NCBI RefSeq assembly: GCF_000272405.2
Contig: NZ_AJZM02000307.1
Span: forward strand, 7,821-71,820
Source of the DNA: Vibrio tasmaniensis 1F-187
GTDB taxonomy: Bacteria; Pseudomonadota; Gammaproteobacteria; Enterobacterales; Vibrionaceae
Length of the DNA stretch: 64,000 nt
Reading direction: 5' to 3'
Below the pieces are notes generated by a model. The model ran no database searches and had not been told where the DNA came from. It saw only the letters and a program-made list of their open reading frames with translations. Position 1 is the first letter of the stretch, and each line of letters starts with the position of its first letter. Positions 48,309-56,577 of this stretch are shown here, piece after piece. A program made the position numbers and the translations under genes.

Positions 48309-50930
48309 ATGCCTTATCAATGCCCTATTACGTTCAATGACGAACAACTTGAAATCTGCGAATTAAAAAATCAGCTCGAAATCTTCACGCAGTACCAAAA
48401 GAGTGAATTTCTAAATCATCATCCAGTTACCGATTTGGTTCTGCTGCGCTCCGAATACATGGACTTGCTTCTCAATCGTTTATGGGAGCATTTCGGATTT
48501 AGCAAACTGCCTCATATTGCGTTGGTCGCAGTAGGCGGCTATGGCCGTGGTGAACTACACCCTTTATCCGATATTGATATTCTCATCGTCTCGCAAAAAA
48601 CTCTGCCACCAGCACTAGGTGAGAAAGTCAGTCAATTCATCACCCTATTGTGGGATTTGAAGCTAGAAGTCGGCCACGCAGTGCGTACCATTGCTGAATG
48701 TATTGAGATTGGTAGTGACGATTTAACGGTTGCGACTAACCTGCAAGAATCGCGCTTACTGTGTGGCAGTGAAGACACCTTCCAAGAGCTGAAACTAAAG
48801 ATTCATTCCGATTCATTTTGGCCAAGTGAGACCTTTTACAAAGCCAAAATTCAAGAACAAAGAGAGCGTCATGCTCGGTACCACGACACCACCTACAATC
48901 TAGAACCGGATATCAAATCAACTCCGGGCGGACTCAGAGACATCCACACTCTGAGTTGGGTAGCACGTCGCCACTTCGGTGCGACTTCTTTGTTGGAAAT
49001 GAGCAAGTATGGCTTTCTTACCGATGCTGAATATCGTGAACTCGTGGAGTGCCAAGACTTCTTATGGCGCGTTCGCTTTGCACTGCACATAGAGCTGCGC
49101 CGCTACGACAATCGTCTTACCTTCGCGCATCAGGCTCAAGTAGCCGAACACCTTGGTTACACCGGTGAAGGCAATCGTGGTGTCGAGATGATGATGAAAG
49201 AGTTCTACCGAACACTTCGTCGTGTAGCAGAGCTCAACAAAATGCTGCTTAAGCTGTTTGACCAAGCAATAATTAACGGTGGTCAAACACAAGAAGCCGA
49301 AATTCTCGACAATGACTTCCAACGTCGAGGTTCATTAATCGAAGCGCGTAAGCCAGCCCTATTCCAAGCACGGCCAGAAACGATTCTCGATATGTTTATC
49401 CATATCGCGAATGACTCGACGATCGAAGGGGTAAGCCCACCAACATTACGACAACTGCGAACGGCGCGTCGCCGATTGAACCGCTTCCTGCATACCATTC
49501 CTGAAGCTCGTGACAAGTTCATGGATTTAGTTCGCCACCCCAACGCACTGCACAAAGCTTTTAGCTTGATGCATAAACTGGGCGTGCTATCGGCGTACTT
49601 ACCGCAATGGAGCCAAATTGTCGGCCAAATGCAGTTTGATCTGTTCCACGTTTACACCGTGGATGAACACAGTATTCGCCTGCTCAAGCACATCAACCGC
49701 TTTAGCCAAGTAGAGAACCACGACAAACACCCAATTTGTTGTGAAGTGTACCCTCGAGTTCAGAAAAAAGAACTCCTGATCCTAGCCGCTATCTTCCACG
49801 ACATCGGAAAAGGCCGTGGTGGAGACCATTCGGAAATTGGCGCAGTTGAAGCTTACTCCTTCTGTATCGAACACGGATTGTCAAAACCAGAAGCAAAACA
49901 AGTCGCTTGGCTCGTTCAGAACCACCTATTGATGTCTGTCACCGCCCAACGCCGTGATATCTACGACCCTGATGTCATCACTGAGTTTGCTAAAAAAGTC
50001 CGCGATGAAGAATCTTTAGAGCTACTGGTGTGCTTAACCGTCGCCGATATCTGTGCGACTAACCCTGAATTATGGAACAGCTGGAAACGCACCCTGTTAG
50101 CGGAGCTATTTCACTCAACACAGCGAGCACTGCGTCGCGGCTTGGAAAACCCAGTCGATGTCAGAGACCGTATTCGTCACAATCAACAAATGGCATCTGC
50201 ACTGCTGCGTAAAGAAGGTTTCTCCGCTCGTGAAATTGAAGTGTTGTGGCAGCGTTTTAAAGCTGACTATTTTTTGCGTCATACACACACTCAAATTGCT
50301 TGGCACTGTGAGCACCTACTTCGCTTAGAAGATCCGAGCCAACCGTTAGTTTTGATCAGCAAGAAAGCGACGCGTGGCGGTACTGAGGTGTTTGTTTACT
50401 GTAAAGACCAAGCCGCACTTTTTGCGACCGTTGTAGCTGAGCTTGATAGACGTAACTTCAACGTTCATGACGCGCAGGTCATGGTCAGTAAAGATGGTCA
50501 CGTTTTGGATACCTTTATCGTACTTGATCAGCATGGTGAAGCGATTGATGAAGCAAGACACAAAGCCGTTGCGAAACATCTAACTCATGTTCTGGCTGAT
50601 GGCCGTCCAACTAAGATTAAGACACGTCGCACGCCTCGAAACTTGCAGCATTTCAAGGTAAAAACTCGGGTTGAGTTCCTACCAACCAAGAGCAAGAAGC
50701 GCACCTTGATGGAGTTGAGAGCTCTTGATACACCGGGGTTGTTGGCTCAAGTCGGCGCAACCTTTGCTGAGTTAGACATCAATTTGCACGGCGCTAAAAT
50801 TACCACCATCGGCGAACGTGCAGAAGATTTGTTTATTCTGACCAGTGACGCGGGAGGAAGGTTGTCTGAAGAACAAGAACAAGCCTTAAGAGAAAGATTA
50901 ACCGAACACGTTTCAGAACTCGCACCTTAG
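48309..50930 (+). CDS. glnD: [Protein-PII] uridylyltransferase GlnD
   Basis: The nitrogen-status sensor that adds UMP to GlnB when glutamine is low and removes it when glutamine is high. The 873-residue product has the nucleotidyltransferase motif VGGYGRGELHPLSDIDIL (near residues 77-94). The HD domain with IFHDIGKGRGGDHSEIG (near 495) gives the uridylyl-removing activity. Two ACT domains follow at the C-terminus (about 690-760 and 800-870), which bind glutamine. glnB, its substrate, is in the same window 23 kb away. It follows map, as in E. coli. Confidence 0.97.
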   Translation: MPYQCPITFNDEQLEICELKNQLEIFTQYQKSEFLNHHPVTDLVLLRSEYMDLLLNRLWEHFGFSKLPHIALVAVGGYGRGELHPLSDIDILIVSQKTLPPALGEKVSQFITLLWDLKLEVGHAVRTIAECIEIGSDDLTVATNLQESRLLCGSEDTFQELKLKIHSDSFWPSETFYKAKIQEQRERHARYHDTTYNLEPDIKSTPGGLRDIHTLSWVARRHFGATSLLEMSKYGFLTDAEYRELVECQDFLWRVRFALHIELRRYDNRLTFAHQAQVAEHLGYTGEGNRGVEMMMKEFYRTLRRVAELNKMLLKLFDQAIINGGQTQEAEILDNDFQRRGSLIEARKPALFQARPETILDMFIHIANDSTIEGVSPPTLRQLRTARRRLNRFLHTIPEARDKFMDLVRHPNALHKAFSLMHKLGVLSAYLPQWSQIVGQMQFDLFHVYTVDEHSIRLLKHINRFSQVENHDKHPICCEVYPRVQKKELLILAAIFHDIGKGRGGDHSEIGAVEAYSFCIEHGLSKPEAKQVAWLVQNHLLMSVTAQRRDIYDPDVITEFAKKVRDEESLELLVCLTVADICATNPELWNSWKRTLLAELFHSTQRALRRGLENPVDVRDRIRHNQQMASALLRKEGFSAREIEVLWQRFKADYFLRHTHTQIAWHCEHLLRLEDPSQPLVLISKKATRGGTEVFVYCKDQAALFATVVAELDRRNFNVHDAQVMVSKDGHVLDTFIVLDQHGEAIDEARHKAVAKHLTHVLADGRPTKIKTRRTPRNLQHFKVKTRVEFLPTKSKKRTLMELRALDTPGLLAQVGATFAELDINLHGAKITTIGERAEDLFILTSDAGGRLSEEQEQALRERLTEHVSELAP

Positions 50931-50951
50931 AAAGCTAATTTAGAGCTAGAA

Positions 50952-51048
50952 GTAAGTTGTGACTAGGAAACAAGTTTAGCTCTTGGAGCTGCTTTAATAG
51001 CCAAATAAGTGTGGGCAAAGATAGAGAGCGATCTTGCCCACAACTTAC
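50952..51048 (+). other. Structured intergenic region after glnD
   Basis: GTAAGTTGTG (50952-50961) and CACAACTTAC (51039-51048) form a 10-bp inverted repeat. Within it, TGTGGGCAA (51010-51018 region) pairs with TTGCCCACA (51034-51042). The pieces could fold alternatively. No U tract follows, so this is not a standard terminator. Confidence 0.45.
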
Positions 51049-51148
51049 AATCAATTCACAGATATCAACTATCTAGCTCGTCGTTAGGCTGCTACATTGA
51101 TCAAGTCAATTACATAAAAGTATTACATTCATAACCTAGAGGTCGCTT

Positions 51149-51532
51149 ATGTATCCAAACCTCACTGGCTTAGGTATCCACGAACCTAAACAGATTGAAC
51201 GTTACTCCCTTCGCCAAGAAGCGCACAAAGATATCCTGAAGATTTACTTTCGTAAGCAGAAAGGTGAACTGTTCGCGAAAAGCGTTAAGTTTAAGTACCC
51301 GCGACAAGTAAAAAGTGTGCTTGTTAGCGGCGGCAATAATCAATACAAAGAAGTGACCGAGATTAACCGCAACCTCACTCTTGTGATTGATGAACTCAAC
51401 AAGATCACCAAACCGACGCCAACGGCTGAGGTGGATGTGAAGCAGAAGATCCTTACTGACTTACGCCATCTAGAAAAAGTGGTATCAAGCAAGATCGCAG
51501 AGATCGAAGCCGATCTAGAAAAACTTAAATGA
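51149..51532 (+). CDS. DUF3461 family protein
   Basis: A 127-residue soluble protein rich in charged residues. The N-terminal segment [34 protein letters not shown] is characteristic of DUF3461, a family found in Vibrio and relatives. The C-terminal 40 residues look like a helix ([24 protein letters not shown]) and may form a coiled coil. No function is known. AGAGGT precedes the ATG. It stands alone between glnD and a terminator. Confidence 0.82.
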   Translation: MYPNLTGLGIHEPKQIERYSLRQEAHKDILKIYFRKQKGELFAKSVKFKYPRQVKSVLVSGGNNQYKEVTEINRNLTLVIDELNKITKPTPTAEVDVKQKILTDLRHLEKVVSSKIAEIEADLEKLK

Positions 51533-51606
51533 TCCCGCGATTCACGGTTAGCGATTAACGATTAACTAACCAACATTAGTTATGCTGTTAAGGTCGCACA
51601 GACATC

Positions 51607-51640
51607 AAAAAGGGCTGATATCACTATCAGCCCTTTGTTT
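51607..51640. terminator. Bidirectional terminator, DUF3461 / truC
   Basis: AAAAAGGGCTGATA pairs with TATCAGCCCTTTGTTTTT around loop TCAC. The convergent truC gene ends just beyond it. Confidence 0.82.
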
Positions 51641-51693
51641 TTATTCTATTTTCTCTATTCACTTAGACTCGCGATTGCTTAAACACGCGTGAC

Positions 51694-52443
51694 TTACTTC
51701 GACAAGCAAGTTTGAGCATCGATTAAGTGGGCATCCCACTCAAAAGTTTCAAACAACCTTAACCACGTTTCATCTAAGTTCGCCTTCATCACCAATTCTT
51801 CTTTAGTGAAAGGATGAATGAAGCGCAATTCAGAAGCATGCAGCAACAGACGGTGTGAGTCTAAATCATCACGGAACAGTCGGTTATGCTTACCATCACC
51901 ATGTGAAGTATCGCCCACGATTGGGTGTCTTAGATGAGCCATGTGACGACGCAGCTGATGTTTACGTCCTGTCTTTGGCATCATCTCAACTAAGCAATAA
52001 CGACTGGTAGGAAAACGGCCTGTTGAATACGGCACTTCAACTTTAGCTAACGGCTCGTAAACAGTGACGGCTTCTTGTGGTTCTTTATCTTCTTTCGCGA
52101 ACTTATCGGCGATCTTATCCAGCTCAACCTTAAGCGCATAATCGAGCGTATCGCCCTCTTCTATCCAACCACGCACAATCGCATGATAGGTTTTTTGCAT
52201 CTCGTGGTTGGCGAACATCGGCATCACCTCAGAGGCAACTTCACTCGACAGAGCAAACACCAATACGCCAGACGTTGGACGGTCTAAGCGATGCAGAGGA
52301 AATACGTGCTGACCAATTTGGTCGCGCAGAGTCTGCATCACAAACTGAGTCTCGTGTTTATCCAACCATGAGCGATGCACTAGCATACCCGCAGGCTTAT
52401 TCACCGCGACAAAATACTCATCTTGATAAATGATCTCTAACAT
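51694..52443 (-). CDS. truC: tRNA pseudouridine(65) synthase TruC
   Basis: Makes pseudouridine at position 65 in tRNAs such as tRNA-Ile and tRNA-Asp. The 249-residue RluA-family enzyme has the catalytic aspartate in PLHRLDRPTSGVL, and the TruC-type segments RSWLDKHETQFVMQTLRDQIGQHVF and PKTGRKHQLRRHMAHLRHPIVGD. The second in-frame ATG is taken, because it starts MLEIIYQDEYF like E. coli TruC and its ATG overlaps the yqcC stop by one base (TAATG). It forms a two-gene unit with yqcC. Confidence 0.95.
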   Translation of the reverse strand: MLEIIYQDEYFVAVNKPAGMLVHRSWLDKHETQFVMQTLRDQIGQHVFPLHRLDRPTSGVLVFALSSEVASEVMPMFANHEMQKTYHAIVRGWIEEGDTLDYALKVELDKIADKFAKEDKEPQEAVTVYEPLAKVEVPYSTGRFPTSRYCLVEMMPKTGRKHQLRRHMAHLRHPIVGDTSHGDGKHNRLFRDDLDSHRLLLHASELRFIHPFTKEELVMKANLDETWLRLFETFEWDAHLIDAQTCLSK

Positions 52444-52757
52444 TACGCGCATACCTCATCAATGCTCTGAATCGTCACTAGCAGCTCAGCTTTGTCTGCC
52501 TCATTTTTCCACACTTCACCAAAATAAGGATGAATCGCAAAGCCCTTAGGTAGGCTCATTTGGGCATCCATCATTGCGTTGATCTTTACGATAAAGATCC
52601 ACTGCAACCACTCTTCTGGCTGTAGCGAGTCAATCGCAAAAGGCTCAACGCTCGCCAAAGCTTCATCCGAAGGCGAAACATCACTCCATAGCGAACATTG
52701 GCGCATTTGTTGTTCTAATTGTTGAAGTAAAAGAGGTAACTTTGTGGCAGCTGTCAT
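52443..52757 (-). CDS. yqcC: YqcC family protein (DUF446)
   Basis: A 104-residue mostly helical cytoplasmic protein. The motif IDSLQPEEWLQWIFIVKINAMMD and the FAIHPYFGEVWK segment are those of the YqcC/DUF446 family. In E. coli it also lies directly before truC. The gene function is not established, though the stable linkage suggests a tRNA-modification link. The stop shares a base with the truC start, so the two are translationally coupled. Confidence 0.9.
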   Translation of the reverse strand: MTAATKLPLLLQQLEQQMRQCSLWSDVSPSDEALASVEPFAIDSLQPEEWLQWIFIVKINAMMDAQMSLPKGFAIHPYFGEVWKNEADKAELLVTIQSIDEVCA

Positions 52758-52844
52758 TTTTCACCAAGTTATTTATCTAGTGACCTTGAAATTGGGGCAT
52801 AGAGTACCATCTATTTAGGAAAGAAAGTTAGGAGCTTTATTACT

Positions 52845-53885
52845 ATGGAAACCATTCACACGCTCACTCAGTTACTAAAGAATAGCGGTTGCCAATACGA
52901 CATCTACGACCTAGGTCGTCGTATCCAGAAAATCGACAACACCCTATTCTCTGATGTTGAGCAGGGGAAACAGCCATACCCGTTTCCACTTCAGAAACAA
53001 GCTCACTTAGCGATTAGCTACTGGAACGAACACAAGCAACCTTGGATCTGGTTCCTAAAATTCAAACTCGATGAAAGAGGCTTACTGCATCAAGGGGATG
53101 TGGGTAATTTTCTTAAGTTTGTTATCGAAGCGATGGGCACTCGTTTGAACGGTGATATCAGCGAAGAGCAACAACAAAAGCTGTCAAACAACCCTTATAC
53201 CTTCAAGCCTTCTGAAGACAAAATGGCCGTATTCCATAGCCAAGTAAGAGCAGGGTTAGACCTCGCGACGAGCCAATATTACGAGCACGCTCAGCATTAC
53301 TTCACAGGTGAGCTTGGTTGGGATAACTGGAAAACCGTTGGTCTTCAAGGCATCACCGATATGTGTGCTCGCTTAGGCAGTCAGCAAAACGGTGTCGCTA
53401 TTCGCAAAGCATTGAATAAACTGCCATCAGAGCCGCTATACGCAACACTAGGGACGCTTGAGCACACGCAAATCAATGATAAGCTCGCTCAACGCTTACA
53501 AGAAATGGCAGACAATGAGATTAACAGTCAAGAGCCGGATCTGTTCTTACTGTCAGCTTTGGTTCGTGCCCTTTCCGGTGCAGAACAAAGGATCGCGAAT
53601 AACATCATTAACCAAGTTCTCGCGAGTCCACGCTTTAGCCACCAAGAGGTGTTAATTGGTTTAGCGGGTCGCAGCTGGCACGCACTACAAGATCCAGCGA
53701 TTGCCGAGCAATTCTTGTTGCGCCTCGCACAAACAGGCAACCAAAACCTGTTCAATCAGTTATTTGCAGATTTAGTGATGATTCCGACACTAAGAATGGT
53801 ATTTTTGCCGTTGTTGAATTCGAACCCATCACCAGAACTCGCAAACGCATTGATTGAGTTACAACAAGCGGCTAAGTCGCAATAA
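52845..53885 (+). CDS. DUF3549 family protein
   Basis: A 346-residue cytoplasmic protein without membrane segments or signal peptide. It has the N-terminal segment IHTLTQLLKNSGCQYDIYDLGRRIQKID and a helical repeat-like C-terminal half (DPAIAEQFLLRLAQTGNQNLFNQLFADLV), which matches the DUF3549 family of Vibrio and relatives. The second half looks like an alpha-solenoid, often used for protein binding. The function is unknown. It is divergent from yqcC-truC and followed by the DUF3301 gene. Confidence 0.78.
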   Translation: METIHTLTQLLKNSGCQYDIYDLGRRIQKIDNTLFSDVEQGKQPYPFPLQKQAHLAISYWNEHKQPWIWFLKFKLDERGLLHQGDVGNFLKFVIEAMGTRLNGDISEEQQQKLSNNPYTFKPSEDKMAVFHSQVRAGLDLATSQYYEHAQHYFTGELGWDNWKTVGLQGITDMCARLGSQQNGVAIRKALNKLPSEPLYATLGTLEHTQINDKLAQRLQEMADNEINSQEPDLFLLSALVRALSGAEQRIANNIINQVLASPRFSHQEVLIGLAGRSWHALQDPAIAEQFLLRLAQTGNQNLFNQLFADLVMIPTLRMVFLPLLNSNPSPELANALIELQQAAKSQ

Positions 53886-53969
53886 AAACTAGACAGAACA
53901 GCTCAGTAGCTCGTAACAACGAGCTCAAAACACAATTGGAATAGAAAGATAAAAGGAAGTATGGACTAA

Positions 53970-54278
53970 ATGATAGATAACTTAGTGGCTATTTTGATGC
54001 TGTGCTTCTTTTGCTTTCTGTTTTGGCAGCAGCGCAGGCAATCCGAGCTTGCGAAAGCTGCCATTGCGAGAAAGTGTAAAGAGCTCGACTTGCAGCTATT
54101 AAGCGTTGCCTTCAACGGTCATAAACTTAAGATGCGCCATGAGCTCACGACCATTTGGCGCTGGCATACTGTGTACCATTTTGAATTTTCGGCATTAGGT
54201 GATGACCTATACCAAGGAAAACTGACCATGGTCGGCTTCCGCTCTATGCGGTTTGAGCTACAGCCTCATAGAATGTAA
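53970..54278 (+). CDS. DUF3301 family membrane-anchored protein
   Basis: A 102-residue protein with one N-terminal membrane helix (residues 4-20, LVAILMLCFFCFLFWQQ) followed by a basic stretch RRQ and a soluble domain (ARKCKELDLQLLSVAFNGHK). The layout fits DUF3301. No function is known. It lies 84 bases after the DUF3549 gene, possibly in one transcript, and overlaps the 3' end of the convergent acetyltransferase gene by 35 bases. Confidence 0.78.
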   Translation: MIDNLVAILMLCFFCFLFWQQRRQSELAKAAIARKCKELDLQLLSVAFNGHKLKMRHELTTIWRWHTVYHFEFSALGDDLYQGKLTMVGFRSMRFELQPHRM

Positions 54279-54762
54279 CGTCGCAGTGCGCGTTATAGCT
54301 ATATTCATGATAAGGGCCAAACGAATCTTGTTTGGTTTCCTTAAATTCAAACCCTAGTTTTTCTAATAACTTAATCGATGGGTTGTGGCCGACATTCACA
54401 GTCGCAACAACATTCGTTAGGCGCTCTTCAAAACACACCAAACTTAAAAATGGTTTTAGCACCTCACTAGCAAAGCCGCGATTCCAATGCTCTTTATCCA
54501 AAATAAAGCCAAGCTCATGCCTACCCTCTTCTGATGAAATAAAGACATGTCCAAGATATTCACGGGTTTGGTTGTGGATGATAGCGCGGCAGAAGCCGAC
54601 GTTGTCTTGCAGTATCTCTTGAAATAAGAACTTCGCAGAGGCAATAGAGTGCGGCCCATTCATTTCAGAACGATTAACGGGGCAGCAATTCAACTTGATA
54701 AAGTCGTGTTGTAGCTGTTCGGTATAAGGTACCAACAGCGTTCTTGAGGTTGCTATCGTCAT
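54244..54762 (-). CDS. GNAT N-acetyltransferase (RimJ/RimL type)
   Basis: A 172-residue acetyltransferase of the Acetyltransf_3 type. The acetyl-CoA-binding region is HELGFILDKEHWNRGFASEVLKPFL, and VATVNVGHNPSIKLLEKLGFEF is the family C-terminal motif. The substrate is unknown; relatives act on ribosomal proteins or amino acids. It is convergent with the DUF3301 gene and overlaps it by 35 bases, so transcripts from both strands would be complementary there. It lies next to the csrB sRNA gene on the same strand, downstream of its terminator. Confidence 0.88.
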   Translation of the reverse strand: MTIATSRTLLVPYTEQLQHDFIKLNCCPVNRSEMNGPHSIASAKFLFQEILQDNVGFCRAIIHNQTREYLGHVFISSEEGRHELGFILDKEHWNRGFASEVLKPFLSLVCFEERLTNVVATVNVGHNPSIKLLEKLGFEFKETKQDSFGPYHEYSYNAHCDVTFYEAVAQTA

Positions 54763-54867
54763 AAAACACTCCTTGTGTTGACCATTAGCAGAAAAGCAGA
54801 TGTCGCGATCTTAGATAAAAGCTCCTGAATTAAAGAGCCCCCTAGATAGAAGAAAAGCCTCAGATAA

Positions 54868-55278
54868 AGAAAAGCCCCGACACCGAAGTGTCAGGGCTAG
54901 GGTCTTACTCGCAGCAGTCCGGCTACTAATAAATGCTCCATGCATCATCCATAATAGTGGCTGTAATCCTTCAGCTCTTTCCTTTACTTCGCCGTCCTAG
55001 CGGTGTCCAATCATCCTGAAAGCTAACAATCCTAGTTAGCGCACATCACTTGTTCCGTGAGCGGTGTCCTTTACATCGTCCTGATGCTAATCCAACCCTT
55101 TAAATCCTAAAGGTGTCCATTGTCATTCCGTTGCAGCTAACTTCCTGTTAACTGACTGTATCCCTACAATGTCCTTACGCTCCATGCTTGACTACTCAAT
55201 CCTAAGTAACCAAATCTTCATCCTGAAGATAACCAAATCCTTGGTGCTTTCCTGTTCCGTGTCAGAATCCTTCCGACA
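54868..55278 (-). ncRNA. csrB: CsrB-family sRNA (CsrA sequestering)
   Basis: A region of about 410 bases with no protein frame. Read on the minus strand it is crowded with GGA, more than 20 copies, many as AGGA, CAGGA or AAGGA in small predicted loops, for example at the complements of TTCATCCTGAA and AGGTGTCC. It ends in GCCCTGACACTTCGGTGTCGGGGC with a T-rich tail. A -35 like TTGTCC (complement 55307-55312) and a -10 like TAAATT (complement 55285-55290) lie at 16 bases, so the start is near 55278. This is the pattern of CsrB/C/D RNAs, which soak up CsrA. The VarS/VarA (BarA/UvrY) system drives them in Vibrio. Confidence 0.9.
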
Positions 55279-55435
55279 AGGTTTAATTTACGCGATTTAC
55301 GATTTGGGACAATAGATTTGCATCACACTTTGAATTCATAAAAGTTGTTACTTATATAAAACAACAAAAAATCAACCACTTAATCATATGCACCTCAATC
55401 TCTCTAGCGATATATTCGTGTTATCTCACAACCTT

Positions 55436-55453
55436 TGTAAGAGATCTCTCACA
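55436..55453. promoter_or_regulatory. VarA/GacA-type upstream activating box
   Basis: TGTAAG-N6-CTCACA, one base off the 18-bp palindrome TGTAAG-N6-CTTACA recognised by GacA/UvrY/VarA response regulators. It lies about 160 bases upstream of the csrB start and about 80 bases before the divergent small gene. Confidence 0.75.
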
Positions 55454-55530
55454 AGCTATGGGCGGTTTTATGATTCGCTATCACTCACCAGAGCGAGTAA
55501 AATGGCTGAAGACTAAAAATGGAGGTCAAC

Positions 55531-55818
55531 ATGCTGACAAAAGATGTGTCTGAAGAGTTGAAATCAGTGCTTGAAGGACTGCAAGCACAAGGGAAAGAGC
55601 CTACAGTTGCTTTAGTTAAAGCTCGTATGAGTACATCGGTTCCGATGCCCGCTTTAATCACAACCATCAAGAGCTGGAAAAGCGCGAATCGCGTTCCTAA
55701 AGTTGAAGTCGCGACACAAGAAGAGCCAGCACTCGATCGTGTTAGCCAACTGGAAAAGCAAATCCTTGAACTTACCACCCGCGTTGCCACGCTAGAAGCC
55801 AAGTTAACGGAACAATAA
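55531..55818 (+). CDS. Small coiled-coil protein, KfrA N-terminal-like
   Basis: A 95-residue protein. The N-terminal part (VSEELKSVLEGLQAQGKEPTVALVKARM then MPALITTIKSWK) resembles the helix-turn-helix domain seen at the N-terminus of KfrA-type DNA-binding proteins. The C-terminal 30 residues (VSQLEKQILELTTRVATLEAKL) form a heptad coiled coil, so it should oligomerise. The start is decided by GGAGGT four bases before this ATG; an ATG four codons earlier lies upstream of it. It is divergent from csrB and shares the intergenic region with its activating box. A DNA-binding role is an inference from the fold only. Confidence 0.72.
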   Translation: MLTKDVSEELKSVLEGLQAQGKEPTVALVKARMSTSVPMPALITTIKSWKSANRVPKVEVATQEEPALDRVSQLEKQILELTTRVATLEAKLTEQ

Positions 55819-55856
55819 GTTAACTAAGCAATAAGCTAACAGAGAAATAGAACACT

Positions 55857-56300
55857 ATGAAAATATGGGTTGATGCGGACGCTTGTCCTAAGGTTATCCG
55901 AGAAACAATCGTACGCGCAGCTGAGCGCACTGGGGTTGAATGTACCTTCGTGGCAAACCATCTGGTTCCTGTCCCTAAACGCAATAACATCCACTCAATT
56001 CAAGTCCCAAGCGGATTTGATATTGCAGATGATGAAATCGTAAAACGCACTGAACCCGGTGATCTCGTGATTACATCCGATATCCCTCTCGCCGATGAAG
56101 TGATCACCAAAGGTGGTCAAGCACTTAGCTCTCGTGGCGAGCTCTACACCAAAGAAACCATCAAAGCGCGCCTGAACATTCGTGACTTTATGGATACCAT
56201 GCGTTCAAGCGGCATCCAAACGGGTGGACCAAGCGCCCTCTCACAGACCGATCGTCGTGAGTTCGCGAATCACCTTGATCGCCTGCTAGCAAAGCGCTAA
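55857..56300 (+). CDS. yaiI: UPF0178 family protein YaiI
   Basis: A 147-residue protein of the DUF188/UPF0178 family, with [23 protein letters not shown] and [29 protein letters not shown]. The fold is related to PIN-type nucleases and the three acidic positions of such sites (Asp6, Asp8 and an aspartate in TSDIPLAD) are visible. A nuclease role has not been shown to my knowledge. It lies 38 bases after the small coiled-coil gene on the same strand, but a joint transcript is not certain. Confidence 0.9.
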   Translation: MKIWVDADACPKVIRETIVRAAERTGVECTFVANHLVPVPKRNNIHSIQVPSGFDIADDEIVKRTEPGDLVITSDIPLADEVITKGGQALSSRGELYTKETIKARLNIRDFMDTMRSSGIQTGGPSALSQTDRREFANHLDRLLAKR

Positions 56301-56364
56301 TCATTAAGAAACATTGATATTCGTTCATAGCCATAACCGTGAACCTGTAGATATGTTTGTCGAC

Positions 56365-56419
56365 ATACTCCGTTCTTGTTACTTAACACTTGATACTAAG
56401 TGCTACTTTAACGGAGTAT
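56365..56419. repeat. Nested palindrome in the yaiI/abgT intergenic region
   Basis: ATACTCCGTT (56365-56374) and AACGGAGTAT (56410-56419) form a perfect 10-bp inverted repeat. Inside lies a second one, CACTT-GATACT-AAGTG (56387-56402). It may fold as a two-step hairpin. No gene is seen between 56301 and 56577. Confidence 0.55.
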
Positions 56420-56517
56420 TGATGATCCATCTTGTCACCATCTCTTCTTTTTAAATCATCCCAATTTTCTACACTCTTTCAGATCACTTTCCGTGATTGG
56501 TACACCATACTTTCGAT

Positions 56518-56542
56518 CAAAAAAAACCTGCACGAGGCAGGC
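56518..56542 (-). terminator. Terminator after the AbgT-family transporter
   Basis: On the minus strand CCTGC-CTCGT-GCAGG is followed by T8, a classic Rho-independent signal. Confidence 0.82.
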
Positions 56543-56577
56543 TTTAAAATCTAACAATATGACTTGTACTAACGTTA

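Noticed and set aside
54244-54278. Convergent overlap of DUF3301 and the acetyltransferase as a sign of a frameshift
   Set aside because: Both proteins look complete with normal ends, and 35-base convergent overlaps are common.
54901-55260. Possible short peptides in the csrB region
   Set aside because: Short frames exist by chance but none has a ribosome site, and the GGA pattern and terminator explain the region as RNA.
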